Source: Caldilineaceae bacterium bin5 | Lineage (GTDB): Bacteria; Chloroflexota; Anaerolineae; Caldilineales; Caldilineaceae | Assembly: GCA_002238445.1 (NCBI GenBank) | Contig: MPML01000002.1 | Span: 1 to 64,000 of the forward strand | Reading direction: 5' to 3' | Length of the DNA stretch: 64,000 nucleotides | Part shown: in pieces, positions 8,017-16,317 of the stretch | Layout of the letters: every line of letters begins with the position of its first letter | Position numbering within the stretch: position 1 is the stretch's first letter | Notes under the pieces: model-generated | The model's database searches: none | What the model was told of the DNA's origin: nothing | Seen by the model: only the letters and a program-made list of their open reading frames with translations | Made by a program: the position numbers and the translations under genes

Positions 8017-9891
8017 ATGTATGTAGAGAGAATCCAGCTGGCCAATTATGGCCCGATAGTTGAACTCGATATCTTCTTTCCCTTCGAAGGCGAATCCCCT
8101 AAGCCCATACTCTTGGTAGGTGAAAATGGTTCGGGAAAGAGCATCGTACTTTCGCACATCGTGAATGGATTGCTTTCAGCACAGCATCTCTTGTTTCCGG
8201 ACACTCCTGAAGTGGAAATCGGTAGAGTGTATAAGCTTCGGAGCAATTCTTACATCAGATCCGGTGAAGAATTTTACTTTTCTAGAGTAGACTTTGAAAG
8301 TGATTTGCATATAGGAGAGTTAAGATCTAGACAAGCCAAGAACAAGTACGAAGAAGGTCCCAGAGGTCTTTCCGGCACGAATGGCCTAGCCTTATGGAAA
8401 GACATGAAACTTGAAGACAATGATCGATTCACTACATGCCTCGATAGCAGAAACACAGAAAAGATTAGAAGGGTATATTTGAGACGATGTGTTCTCTATT
8501 TCCCTCCAAATCGATTTGAAGAGCCAGCGTGGCTGAACAAGGATAACCTAGAAGCAAAGGCCCGTTTCACGGACGCCGATGTTGCAGTAGGAAGCACGGA
8601 TCGAAAGGTTGTAAACTATTCTCCGCTCCACAAGATCAAAGATTGGTTGTTTGGCGTAGTTTACGACCGTGTAGCCCTTGAGATTCAAACCCCTAACTTC
8701 CAATTCCCCGCAAATGATGGGAGGAAGCAGATGGTACTTCCTATATTTGCTGGGTATTCAGGCGATGCAACAAACACCTATAACGCCGCGCTGTCTGTAG
8801 TCAGGGCAATATTGAGAGAGCCAAGCGCTAGATTCGGCATAGGTAACCGTCGCAACAGAGTAATTTCTGTCGAATCAAATGCTGGGCAGGTAGTGCCGAA
8901 CGTTTTCCAGATGTCAAGTGGCGAAACATCTCTACTTAACCTTTTCCTGTCCATTCTCCGCGACTATGAACTAAGTGGTGGTGTTTTTGGGCGTACTGAG
9001 GACATTCGCGGGATAGTAGTTGTGGACGAAATTGACCTGCATCTGCACACTGTACATCAGTACGAAATCCTTCCATCACTCATTACGATGTTTCCAAAAG
9101 TTCAATTTGTAATCACTACGCATTCGCCTCTGTTTGTCCTAGGTATGCACGAGATCTTGGGGGACAGTGGAGTCGGATTGTACCAGTTACCAAGAGGACA
9201 GGAGATAAGTCACGAAGAATTCAGCGAATTTGGCAGCGCTTATACGTATTTCGCTGAAACAGGACAGTTCTCAGAAGACATCCGAAAGGCAGTTGAGAGT
9301 TCCCAAAGGCCTCTCGTTATTGTAGAAGGTAAGACCGACATTAAGTACATTCAGAAGGCTGCTGAATTGCTGGATCTTCAGGGCTTCCTTGCCGAAATTC
9401 AATTGCTGGATGGCAATGGCTTCGGTGGCTTAGATAAGATCTATAGGCACTATAATTCGAAACTTTCTGAAGTGGCACCACAGAAAATCATCCTTTGTTA
9501 CGATTGCGATAAGCCGAATTCTGACTCAAAAGGGATGGTGTACAAGCGGTCTCTTCCTAAACAAGAGGACCACCCATTGGAAAAAGGTATCGAAAACCTC
9601 TTTAGTAAAGTCACGTTGCAAAATGCAAGAGACTACAAAGATGCCTTCATCGACGTGACATCGGCACATTCGAAAACAGAGGGAGGAGAGTGCCTTACTG
9701 TTCCCGAAGAATGGACAATAAATCGAAATGAGAAGGCCAATCTTTGCAGTTGGCTTTGTGAGAATGGGACTGTCGAAGACTTCCAACACTTCCGTGTCGT
9801 ATTTGATCTATTGGAGGAGGTCTTAGGTCTGGGCTCACCAAAGAAAGCGAGGCAGGCTCCCGGTAGTAGCAATTCTCTCCCATCTACGTAA
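8017..9891 (+). CDS. AAA ATPase with C-terminal TOPRIM-like domain (OLD-like)
   Basis: A 624-residue protein of the SMC/ABC-type AAA group. Walker A is GENGSGKS at 35-42, the signature-like MSSGET is near 298, Walker B is VVVDEIDLHLH near 331-341, and the switch-type TTHSPLF is near 366. After the ATPase comes a TOPRIM-like module: a conserved glutamate in VEGKTD near 436 and an acidic pair in CYDCDKP near 495. OLD-family nucleases and related phage-defence ATPases have this order. The ATG at 8017 has GGAAG upstream; the frame extends 21 codons further. It is likely a single-protein defence or DNA-processing enzyme on an AT-rich island. No UvrD-type partner follows, unlike Gabija. DUF4435-type identity for the C-terminal part is an alternative. 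Confidence 0.75.
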   Translation: MYVERIQLANYGPIVELDIFFPFEGESPKPILLVGENGSGKSIVLSHIVNGLLSAQHLLFPDTPEVEIGRVYKLRSNSYIRSGEEFYFSRVDFESDLHIGELRSRQAKNKYEEGPRGLSGTNGLALWKDMKLEDNDRFTTCLDSRNTEKIRRVYLRRCVLYFPPNRFEEPAWLNKDNLEAKARFTDADVAVGSTDRKVVNYSPLHKIKDWLFGVVYDRVALEIQTPNFQFPANDGRKQMVLPIFAGYSGDATNTYNAALSVVRAILREPSARFGIGNRRNRVISVESNAGQVVPNVFQMSSGETSLLNLFLSILRDYELSGGVFGRTEDIRGIVVVDEIDLHLHTVHQYEILPSLITMFPKVQFVITTHSPLFVLGMHEILGDSGVGLYQLPRGQEISHEEFSEFGSAYTYFAETGQFSEDIRKAVESSQRPLVIVEGKTDIKYIQKAAELLDLQGFLAEIQLLDGNGFGGLDKIYRHYNSKLSEVAPQKIILCYDCDKPNSDSKGMVYKRSLPKQEDHPLEKGIENLFSKVTLQNARDYKDAFIDVTSAHSKTEGGECLTVPEEWTINRNEKANLCSWLCENGTVEDFQHFRVVFDLLEEVLGLGSPKKARQAPGSSNSLPST

Positions 9892-10222
9892 ATCTCAAAC
9901 TGCTTTTCGTCTTCGCTAGCCCGGCCCTCGGCTAGGTCGGCAAAAACCGTACTGCGAAGATTGGCAGATGGATAGGACAGGGTCGAAGCGCACAGCCTAG
10001 ATGACCGCGACTGAGCACTGTCCCACGCTAAAAACCCCACCACTCCCCACGCCCCCAACACCCACCTCTCTGCCCCTAACCCGAAACCCGCAACAGCCGC
10101 GTAAACATCACCACAACCGCAAATCAACCCCCTCAAACAGGACCAACGGACGCCAAAACAAACAAAATACAGCGCCCCAAGAAAAAAGTCCACCCACTTT
10201 GACCCGAATAATTCGACCCACC
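9892..10222. other. Intergenic stretch homologous to 11730-11940
   Basis: Strongly C/A-biased on the plus strand. From about 10080 it resembles the sequence before the intact small-terminase gene: both contain CCCGCAACAGCCGCG- or CCCGTAATACCCGCG-like blocks followed by AATCAACCCCC. It therefore looks like the upstream part of an ancient tandem duplication. No coding sequence is supported. Confidence 0.5.
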
Positions 10223-10251
10223 TTGAGAGTCCCGACCATATGTGCTATAAT
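10223..10251 (+). promoter_or_regulatory. Leaderless sigma-70 promoter, pseudogene copy
   Basis: TTGAGA, a 17-base spacer and TATAAT with an upstream TGTG (extended -10). The -10 box ends at 10251 and the ATG of the decayed terminase copy is at 10258, the expected +1, so the transcript would have no 5' leader. The 17 spacer bases and both boxes match the promoter at 11943 almost base for base. Confidence 0.75.
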
Positions 10252-10257
10252 TTACAC

Positions 10258-10446
10258 ATGACAGACTTTACCTCCCCCAAACCTTGGCAGTCGCAGCCCA
10301 ACATATCGCCCAAATGATACGTCCGCTTCCACACCTACCTCACCTTAGGCCCGTCCCATAACCTCGAATCTGCTCTTGGCTTGCGGGCAAACAGCAAGCG
10401 TACCTCCTCCTCCACCGTCAGCAAACAAGCCGCCAAATGGCGCTGA
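10258..10446 (+). pseudogene. Decayed copy of the small-terminase-like gene
   Basis: Reading from ATG 10258 gives MTDFTSPKPWQSQPNISPK and then TGA. Past that stop the same frame continues YVRFHTYLTLGPSHNLESA, and the copy ends at KQAAKWR and another TGA. The intact gene at 11978 reads MTDETSPKPW, then RFHTFLNLGPSRSL, then HKWRWKER at the same places. This copy is therefore interrupted by a stop and truncated after about 60 codons. Its promoter is intact. Confidence 0.8.
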
Positions 10447-10489
10447 AATAACGATGGGGTATACTGTGCCAACCGAATAGCCTGGCATC

Positions 10490-11728
10490 ATGCCAAACTT
10501 TGGCACGCACCAACCTTACGCCCTCCATCCGTCGATGACCCAAACCGCCCCCAGCAGACGCCTGCAAATCACGCTCGAACCAGCCGTACTGCAGTGGGCG
10601 CGCGAACGCGTCAACCTTACCCCCGAAGAGCTGGCCGAAGGGTTGAAAATCAAACCGTATCGTGTCACCGAATGGGAGCAGTCCGGCAAAATCAGCATCG
10701 CCCAGGCAGATAGACTCGCCGCAAGGACCTACACGCCTCTTGGCTACCTCTACCTGCAGGCTCCCCCCGACGATAGCCTACCGATCCGCGATTTCCGTAC
10801 CCGCGGCGGCAGCCCGCCCACGCGTCCAAGCCCTAATCTTCTCGACACAATCTATCAGATGCAGCGCCGCCAGGCCTGGATGCGCGACGACCTCATCGAA
10901 AACGAAGAAGACCCCCTCCCCTTCGTCGGCGCCTACAGCCAGCGCGACGACCACACCAAAGTCGCCGCGGCCATGCGCGACGCCCTCGGCTTGAACCCAG
11001 GCTGGGCCGAAGAACAAAGAAGTTGGCGCGAAGCGCTGAGTTTCCTGCGCAGCCGGGTCGACCAGGCCGGCATCCTCGTCGTCTTTAACGGCGTCGTCGG
11101 CAACAGCAACAGTCGCAAACTCGATCCGAAAGAGTTTCTCGGATTTGCCCTTGTGGACGAGTACGCCCCCCTTGTTTTCGTCAACAGTGCGTATTTCATC
11201 ACCGCTCAGACCTTCACCTTGGCGCACGAACTGGCGCATCTGTTTGTCGGTGAAACCGGGCTGTCCGCTTTCGACAAGCTGATGCCCGCAAATAACGCAA
11301 CCGAACAATTCTGCAACCGGACCGCCGCCGAATTCTTAGTGCCCGCAGAAGAGTTGCGGGCCTACTGGCCTACCGTCAAGAATCAGAACAACCCATCTCA
11401 GAAGATCGCCCTCCGATTCAAAGTCAGCGCCATCGTCGCCGCCCGCCGCCTTCTCGACCTTGAACTAATCGAACGCGACACCTTCTTTGACTTCTACGAA
11501 AGGAACAAGGGGCAAGGGAAAGGACAAGCCACCACAAGGTCCAGTGGGAATTTCTGGAACACACAGAGGTGGCGCATTGGTCCTCGTTTCGCAAGCGCGA
11601 TCGTGAGGGCGGCCGCGGAAGGGCGACTCTTGTATCGGGAAGCCTACAGCCTCACCGGTTTGAAACGAAACACCTTCGACATGCTCCGTCAACTCGGCGT
11701 CCGCTTCGAGTTGGCATCTTCCCCATGA
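10490..11728 (+). CDS. XRE-type HTH / ImmA-IrrE metallopeptidase regulator
   Basis: A 412-residue protein. The N-terminal part (about residues 25-85) is a Cro/cI-type helix-turn-helix (LTPEELAEGLKIKPYRVTEW). The centre holds a zinc peptidase of the ImmA/IrrE (COG2856) family, with HELAH in TLAHELAHLFVG near residue 245 and a downstream glutamate in RTAAEFLVP near 280. Such proteins cleave repressors or act as antitoxins in mobile elements. The C-terminal 100 residues carry further DNA-binding-like sequence. ATG 10490 follows a TATACT at 10460; ATG 10535 is an alternative. It sits between the two copies of the small-terminase gene. The DUF4411 PIN-like toxin that often accompanies this family is absent. 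Confidence 0.82.
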   Translation: MPNFGTHQPYALHPSMTQTAPSRRLQITLEPAVLQWARERVNLTPEELAEGLKIKPYRVTEWEQSGKISIAQADRLAARTYTPLGYLYLQAPPDDSLPIRDFRTRGGSPPTRPSPNLLDTIYQMQRRQAWMRDDLIENEEDPLPFVGAYSQRDDHTKVAAAMRDALGLNPGWAEEQRSWREALSFLRSRVDQAGILVVFNGVVGNSNSRKLDPKEFLGFALVDEYAPLVFVNSAYFITAQTFTLAHELAHLFVGETGLSAFDKLMPANNATEQFCNRTAAEFLVPAEELRAYWPTVKNQNNPSQKIALRFKVSAIVAARRLLDLELIERDTFFDFYERNKGQGKGQATTRSSGNFWNTQRWRIGPRFASAIVRAAAEGRLLYREAYSLTGLKRNTFDMLRQLGVRFELASSP

Positions 11729-11882
11729 CTCGATCGCCGCGACCCATCGCCCACCTCACCCCCCTCAGCCTGAAGCCCGTAATACCCGCGAATCTATCGC
11801 CAGGACCGAGAATCAACCCCCAAGAACCGAGCCAACAAATGCAAAGGAACACCACGAAATCCGCCAAAAAAAAAGAAAACCC

Positions 11883-11932
11883 GTCGACTTAGGTCGACTT
11901 AGGTCGACTTGGGTCGACTTGGGTCGACTTTG
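11883..11932 (+). repeat. 10-bp direct repeats, five copies, before a promoter
   Basis: The unit GTCGACTTAG or GTCGACTTGG recurs five times with exact 10-base spacing and ends about 11 bases before the -35 box at 11943. Ten bases is one helical turn, so the repeats lie on one face of the DNA. That is what a row of operator sites for a cooperatively binding regulator would look like. Each unit contains the palindrome GTCGAC. Confidence 0.85.
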
Positions 11933-11942
11933 CGCAACCCCC

Positions 11943-11971
11943 TTGAAAAGCCCGATCATATGTGCTATAAT
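11943..11971 (+). promoter_or_regulatory. Leaderless sigma-70 promoter of the terminase genes
   Basis: TTGAAA, a 17-base spacer and TATAAT with TGTG just upstream. The ATG at 11978 falls at the expected transcription start, so translation should begin on a leaderless mRNA. There is no ribosome-binding sequence. The match to 10223-10251 is nearly exact. Confidence 0.8.
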
Positions 11972-11977
11972 TAAGTA

Positions 11978-12499
11978 ATGACAGATGAGACCTCCCCCAA
12001 ACCCTGGCACCAGCAGCCCGACGAACCACCCGACTGGTACGACCGCTTCCACACCTTCCTCAACTTAGGCCCTTCCCGCTCCCTGACTGCTGCCTATCGC
12101 AAATGGGCAAACAGTACTGGTAAGCCCTCTAGCACCACCAGCCAGCAGTACCATAAGTGGCGCTGGAAAGAACGCGCCATGGCCTACGACCAGACCAACC
12201 GCGAAGAAAAAGTCGCCCGCGAATCCGAAGCCCGCGAACACCGCATCCGTCAAAACAACACAATCCTCCAAGCCGTCGCCGCCGCCCTTGACATCGCCGA
12301 CTTGGAAAACCTCACCAAAGAGGAAGCCCGCCAGCTTCTCCCTTCCCTTCGCGTCCTCTATGCCACCACCTCCGAACTCCAACGCCGCGAACTACAATCA
12401 ACCCAGGACGCCGACCACCTCCCCACTTCCAGCGACTGGCCGGTCCTCGACGAAGAATCAAAGAAAGTCCTCCACCACTACAACGCCGATGAAGAGTAA
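11978..12499 (+). CDS. Small terminase-like DNA-binding protein
   Basis: A 173-residue protein whose stop overlaps the start of the large terminase gene, the position of a phage terminase small subunit. That subunit recognises the packaging site and hands DNA to the motor. Residues about 25-70 (LTAAYRKWANSTGKPSSTTS, then QQYHKWRWKER) look like a helix-turn-helix of the type seen in phage small terminases that begin with a replisome-organiser-like domain. A charged helical segment (about 75-140) follows, suited to oligomerisation. The start follows from the leaderless promoter. A broken paralogue lies at 10258. The function is inferred from context and fold-like features, not from a clear family match. 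Confidence 0.65.
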   Translation: MTDETSPKPWHQQPDEPPDWYDRFHTFLNLGPSRSLTAAYRKWANSTGKPSSTTSQQYHKWRWKERAMAYDQTNREEKVARESEAREHRIRQNNTILQAVAAALDIADLENLTKEEARQLLPSLRVLYATTSELQRRELQSTQDADHLPTSSDWPVLDEESKKVLHHYNADEE

Positions 12500-13871
12500 A
12501 CCAAAAAAACATATACTTGACGGTCTCGGAAAAGCCGCGCGCCCGCTCAACTTCTCGCCCGAACAACTCGAAAACTTTGTCGCCGCCGGCTACGTCCCCC
12601 AACGCAAACAGCTCGAATTCCATGCAGCCGCCCGCCTCTGCGACCACCCCGACGGCCCCACCCAGATCGGCTTCGGCGGCGCCCGCGGCCCCGGCAAATC
12701 CCACGCATCCTTCGCCCAGCTCGCCCTCGACGACTGCCGCCGCATCCCCGGCCTCAAAGCCCTCTACCTCCGCCTCTCCGCCAAACAGGCCCGCGAACAG
12801 TCCGACGACCTCCGCCGCGTAGTCTTGAAGAGAGTCCCGCACCGCTACATCCGCTCCGAAGGCCTCGTCACCTTCCCCAACGGCTCCCGCATCGTCATCG
12901 GCCACTTCCGCAACGAAAACGACGTCGACCAGTACCTCGGCCTCGAATACGACGTCATCCTCGTCGAAGAAGCCACCACCCTCTCCGATACCAAATACCG
13001 CGCCCTGCGCGACTCCAACCGCACCAGCAAAGACTTCCGCCCCCGCATCTACACCACCGCCAACCCCGGTGGCATCGGCCACGTCTGGTACAAAAACCGC
13101 TTCGTCGACCCCTTTCGCAACAAGCAGGAAACCGACACCCGCTTCATCCCCGCCACCATCGAAGACAACATCGTCATCGACCCCGACTACCGCCGCAAAC
13201 TCGAAGAAAATTCCGGCTGGAAACTGCGCGCCCACCGCTACGGCGACTGGGAAATCGCCGCCGGCCAGTTCCTCGACAACTTCCGCTACGACCAACACGT
13301 CATCGAACCCTTCCCCACACCGCCCGAATGGCACCACTTCCTTGGCATGGACTACGGTTACAAACACCCAACCGTCTTCCTCCTGCTCGCTGTAGACGGT
13401 GACGACAACATCTACGTCATTGATGAACACGTCCAGAACGCCTGGTTGCCCCAACAGCACGCCGAAGCCGTCAAGGCAATGGTCGAGAGAAACGGAGCGC
13501 CTCGTGAAGCCTTGTGGTATGTACATGCCGGTCCCGATGTCTTCGCCCAAAAGTCCGAATTCACCATTGCCGACCACTTTATCGATTTGGGCATCACTCT
13601 CCTCAGGGCCGACACCGACCGCATCCAGGGCGCACACGAGCTCCGCAACCGCTTTGGCAACGCCGACATCGGCATCGCCCCTTCCCTCTTCATCTTCAAC
13701 CGCTGCCGCCGCCTCATCGAATGCCTGCCCAACCTGCAGAACGACCCCAAAAACCCCGAAGACGTCCTCAAAGTGAACGTAAACGAAGAGGGCATCGGCG
13801 GCGACGACACCTACGACGCCCTCCGCTATGCCGTCGCGTCGTACCAGTCAAACAGACTGTTTTTCGCGTGA
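12489..13871 (+). CDS. Phage terminase large subunit
   Basis: A 460-residue packaging motor. The N-terminal ATPase has the Walker A variant GGARGPGKS near 62-70 and Walker B VILVEEA near 155-161. The C-terminal RNase H-like nuclease has its first acidic residue in GMDYGYKHP near 287 and a last one in DDTYDALRYA near 440. The ATG at 12489 overlaps the previous gene by 11 bases, indicating translational coupling; the frame is open further upstream but only inside that gene. Third codon positions are almost all C, much more biased than in neighbouring genes. No portal, protease, capsid or tail gene follows; the next gene is a formate dehydrogenase subunit. Confidence 0.88.
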   Translation: MKSKPKKHILDGLGKAARPLNFSPEQLENFVAAGYVPQRKQLEFHAAARLCDHPDGPTQIGFGGARGPGKSHASFAQLALDDCRRIPGLKALYLRLSAKQAREQSDDLRRVVLKRVPHRYIRSEGLVTFPNGSRIVIGHFRNENDVDQYLGLEYDVILVEEATTLSDTKYRALRDSNRTSKDFRPRIYTTANPGGIGHVWYKNRFVDPFRNKQETDTRFIPATIEDNIVIDPDYRRKLEENSGWKLRAHRYGDWEIAAGQFLDNFRYDQHVIEPFPTPPEWHHFLGMDYGYKHPTVFLLLAVDGDDNIYVIDEHVQNAWLPQQHAEAVKAMVERNGAPREALWYVHAGPDVFAQKSEFTIADHFIDLGITLLRADTDRIQGAHELRNRFGNADIGIAPSLFIFNRCRRLIECLPNLQNDPKNPEDVLKVNVNEEGIGGDDTYDALRYAVASYQSNRLFFA

Positions 13872-14267
13872 GCCCCGCAATTCGACCCCGTCAAGAATAC
13901 CGAACCAAGGTGCTATTTCTATCCTCACTTCTCTGCACTCTCTCTTCGCTTGGTGGGCGGTCGGCCGCCAGCGGCCTCCCTTGTGCGCCCGCATCGCAAG
14001 GCGAATCACCGGGAACCGTGCAGTTGATGGTGCGCGGCCGTAAGTTCAAACGGCCTGTGGCGACTGAAGGGCCTGTTTTTGGCCGGATAAAGACGACATT
14101 CGGTACAGGAGCCCCTTGTGGGTGCCCTGCGCGGGCTGGTCCGCAGGCGGCGCTTAGTTACGTTCGACCGGAGGTGATCACGTGTAGCAGTTGGGATAAC
14201 GGCGATGAACTGGTAAAATTTAACGCACTTTCCATGTGATCGCCGGCGTGATTCACCACAACAGGCC
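13872..14267 (+). repeat. Dispersed hairpin repeat, copy 3, and intergenic remainder
   Basis: From 13955 there is GGGCGGTCGGCCGCCAGCGG, then CTCCCTTGTGC as in other copies. The right part is diverged, but a GGAACCGTGCAG-like block and a terminal CTTAGTTACG near 14155 remain. CCCCTTGTGGGTGCCCT at 14110 resembles a sequence near 5080. No gene is supported in these 396 bases. Confidence 0.6.
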
Positions 14268-15977
14268 ATGACAAGACAAGAACAAAGATCGGACGGGTAT
14301 ACCGAAAACATCGTCGTACCGGAGACCGATCGGGCCCTCATCGGGCGCTATCGCGACGAACCCGCGCCGCTGCTGCCGGTCCTCCACGCCTTTCACAATC
14401 GCGACGGATATATTGGCGCCGGGGCGATGGAGGCGATCGGCAAGGAGCTGCGCATCCCCCTGGCCGACCTGTATGGTACCGTCACCTTCTATCACCATTT
14501 CTCACGTGCGGAGGGCGGTCTGCAGCGGCCGCGTGTCTGCACAGGGCCCGTCTGCTGCCAGCGCGGCGCGCTGGAAATCGTGGAAAGCCTCGACGGAGCC
14601 GAGGAGATGCCCTGTTCCGGCCGCTGTGACGACCCGGTGCCTGTCCTGATCGGCCATGAAACCTTCGTAGCGAATGCGCCGTTTCACACGCTGCAGCGGC
14701 GCATCTCTTCACCTGTGCCGGTGCCCAACCCCGGCGGCCGCGAGGAATGTGTCTTCGCCGCTATCCGCGAACCGGACCGGGAAAGTCTGGACGGCTACCG
14801 GCGCAGCGGCGGTTACGAAGCTCTGACGCGGGCTGTGCTGGAGGAGAGCCCGACCCAAGTGATCGACGTGCTCAAGGAATCGAAACTGGCCGGCCGCGGC
14901 GGCGCCGGATTCCCAACAGGAATGAAGTGGCAGTTCGTACGCGAGGCCCCAGGCGAACCCAAGAGCATTGTCTGCAACGCCGATGAAGGCGAACCCGGCT
15001 GCTTCAAAGACCGCGCCTTGATGGACCATGACCCCTTTGCCGTGATCGAGGGCATGACGCTGGCAGGCTACGCCACCGGAGCCGACCGGGGTTTCCTCTA
15101 CCTGCGCTACGAATACCCGGAAACAAACGCCCGACTGGAAAGCGCCATCGAAGATGCCGAAGAGGCCGGGCTGCTGGGGGAGGACATACTCGGCAGCGGC
15201 TTCACCTTCCGGCTGTATCTGCGGCGAGGAGCCGGCGCCTACATTTGCGGTGAAGAGGGTTCGCTGCTCAACAGCCTGGAAGGCAAGCACCCTTTCCCCC
15301 GCAACCGCCCGCCCTATCCCACCACGAACGGCTTTGACGACTTACCCACCGCCGTCAACAACGTGGAAACACTTTGCGCGGTGCCGCAGATTCTGCGACG
15401 GGGCGCTGAATGGTATCAGGGCCTGGGCCTGGGCGACCATGCAGGCACCAAGGTAATCAGCCTCTCCGGCGATGTGCAGCGACCTGGAAACTATGAAGTT
15501 CCTTTTGGATTGCCGTTGCGTACGCTGCTCTACGATTGGGCCGGCGGACCGCTGCCAGGGCGAACTTTCCAAGCCGCGACGATGGCCGGGCTGTCCGGCG
15601 GCTTCCTGGCGAGCGCGGCGCTGGAGCGGGTCACGCTCGACGAACCGAGTATCCGGGCGGCGGGCGCGATGCTGGGCGCGGCCGGGGTGATGGTCTTTGA
15701 CGACAGCCGCGATATTGTGGACACCGCCCGCCAGGCAATGGAATTTTTCGCCCACGAAAGCTGCGGCAAATGTTTCCCCTGCCGCATCGGGACGCAGCGC
15801 CTGTTGGAACGCCTTTCCGGCGGCGGCCCCGCCGACCTCGAAGACTGGCAGCGGGAGATCAGCGACATCGGCGAGGTCCTGGAGCTGAGCGCGTGTGGGC
15901 TGGGCATCGCGGCCGGTTTTGTCAGCGATAGCCTGCTGAGGAACTTTCCCGAGCAGGTCGCGGAATTTCGGGATTGA
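14268..15977 (+). CDS. Formate dehydrogenase NAD/FMN subunit, FdsG-FdsB (NuoE-NuoF) fusion
   Basis: A 569-residue fusion. Residues about 20-150 are a NuoE/FdsG thioredoxin-like domain with a [2Fe-2S] site: C-x4-C in CTGPVC near 91-96 and C-x3-C in CSGRC near 116-120. The rest is NuoF/FdsB: the FMN/NAD-binding glycine-rich GRGGAGFPTGMKW near 209-221, then a [4Fe-4S] site in ESCGKCFPC near 497 with a last Cys in LSACGLG near 543. It would pass electrons from the Fe-S subunit to NAD+. Similar fusions occur in NADP-reducing hydrogenases, but the catalytic subunit downstream is a formate dehydrogenase. The gene is first in the fdh locus. Confidence 0.87.
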   Translation: MTRQEQRSDGYTENIVVPETDRALIGRYRDEPAPLLPVLHAFHNRDGYIGAGAMEAIGKELRIPLADLYGTVTFYHHFSRAEGGLQRPRVCTGPVCCQRGALEIVESLDGAEEMPCSGRCDDPVPVLIGHETFVANAPFHTLQRRISSPVPVPNPGGREECVFAAIREPDRESLDGYRRSGGYEALTRAVLEESPTQVIDVLKESKLAGRGGAGFPTGMKWQFVREAPGEPKSIVCNADEGEPGCFKDRALMDHDPFAVIEGMTLAGYATGADRGFLYLRYEYPETNARLESAIEDAEEAGLLGEDILGSGFTFRLYLRRGAGAYICGEEGSLLNSLEGKHPFPRNRPPYPTTNGFDDLPTAVNNVETLCAVPQILRRGAEWYQGLGLGDHAGTKVISLSGDVQRPGNYEVPFGLPLRTLLYDWAGGPLPGRTFQAATMAGLSGGFLASAALERVTLDEPSIRAAGAMLGAAGVMVFDDSRDIVDTARQAMEFFAHESCGKCFPCRIGTQRLLERLSGGGPADLEDWQREISDIGEVLELSACGLGIAAGFVSDSLLRNFPEQVAEFRD

Positions 15978-16237
15978 GTCAGGGCAGGCGGGATATTCAC
16001 TTGGTAGGCGTAAGCGAAGAGATCAAAGCAATCGTTGAAAAAGCGGCCTTCGTAGTCGATGCTGAAGGCCGTAAGAAGGCGGTGTTGCTCGAATACCCTT
16101 CTTGGCAATTACTGTTGGAGCTGCTGGAGGATATTGAAGACATAGCCGAGATTGAGGCTTCGCGTCTGCGTGGCGAGGCGCCTATTCCATGGGAACAGGC
16201 CAAAGAAGAGTTACGCGATAAGGGTATCAATATATGA
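15974..16237 (+). CDS. Orphan antitoxin-like protein (Phd/RelB-type)
   Basis: An 87-residue frame beginning at a TTG that overlaps the stop of the previous gene; an internal start near 16001 is also possible. The sequence VVDAEGRKKAVLLEYPSWQL followed by a helix LLELLEDIEDIAEIEASR has the look of a Phd/YefM-style antitoxin: a beta-hairpin start and an acidic helix. A toxin should follow, but the 80 bases to the next gene encode nothing. It is probably the remaining half of a toxin-antitoxin pair inserted in the fdh locus. Confidence 0.55.
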   Translation: MSQGRRDIHLVGVSEEIKAIVEKAAFVVDAEGRKKAVLLEYPSWQLLLELLEDIEDIAEIEASRLRGEAPIPWEQAKEELRDKGINI

Positions 16238-16317
16238 TGGTCAGAGCCTGTCAAACACAGCCGCGAAGCATATCGATGGCTATAACCTGATGAAAGCCCA
16301 GTTACGGAAAACACTTT

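Noticed and set aside
9633..10193. Open frame of 186 codons on the minus strand after the ATPase gene
   Set aside because: Overlaps the ATPase C terminus and a C/A-rich duplicated spacer; Gly/Val/Leu-rich product without motifs.
11883..11932. Possible CRISPR array
   Set aside because: Units are contiguous 10-base direct repeats with no spacers and no cas genes nearby.
12312..13637. Long open frame of 441 codons on the minus strand opposite the terminase
   Set aside because: It is a by-product of the terminase gene's nearly invariant C at third positions; the translation is Val/Gly/Asp/Ala-rich low-complexity sequence with no domain.
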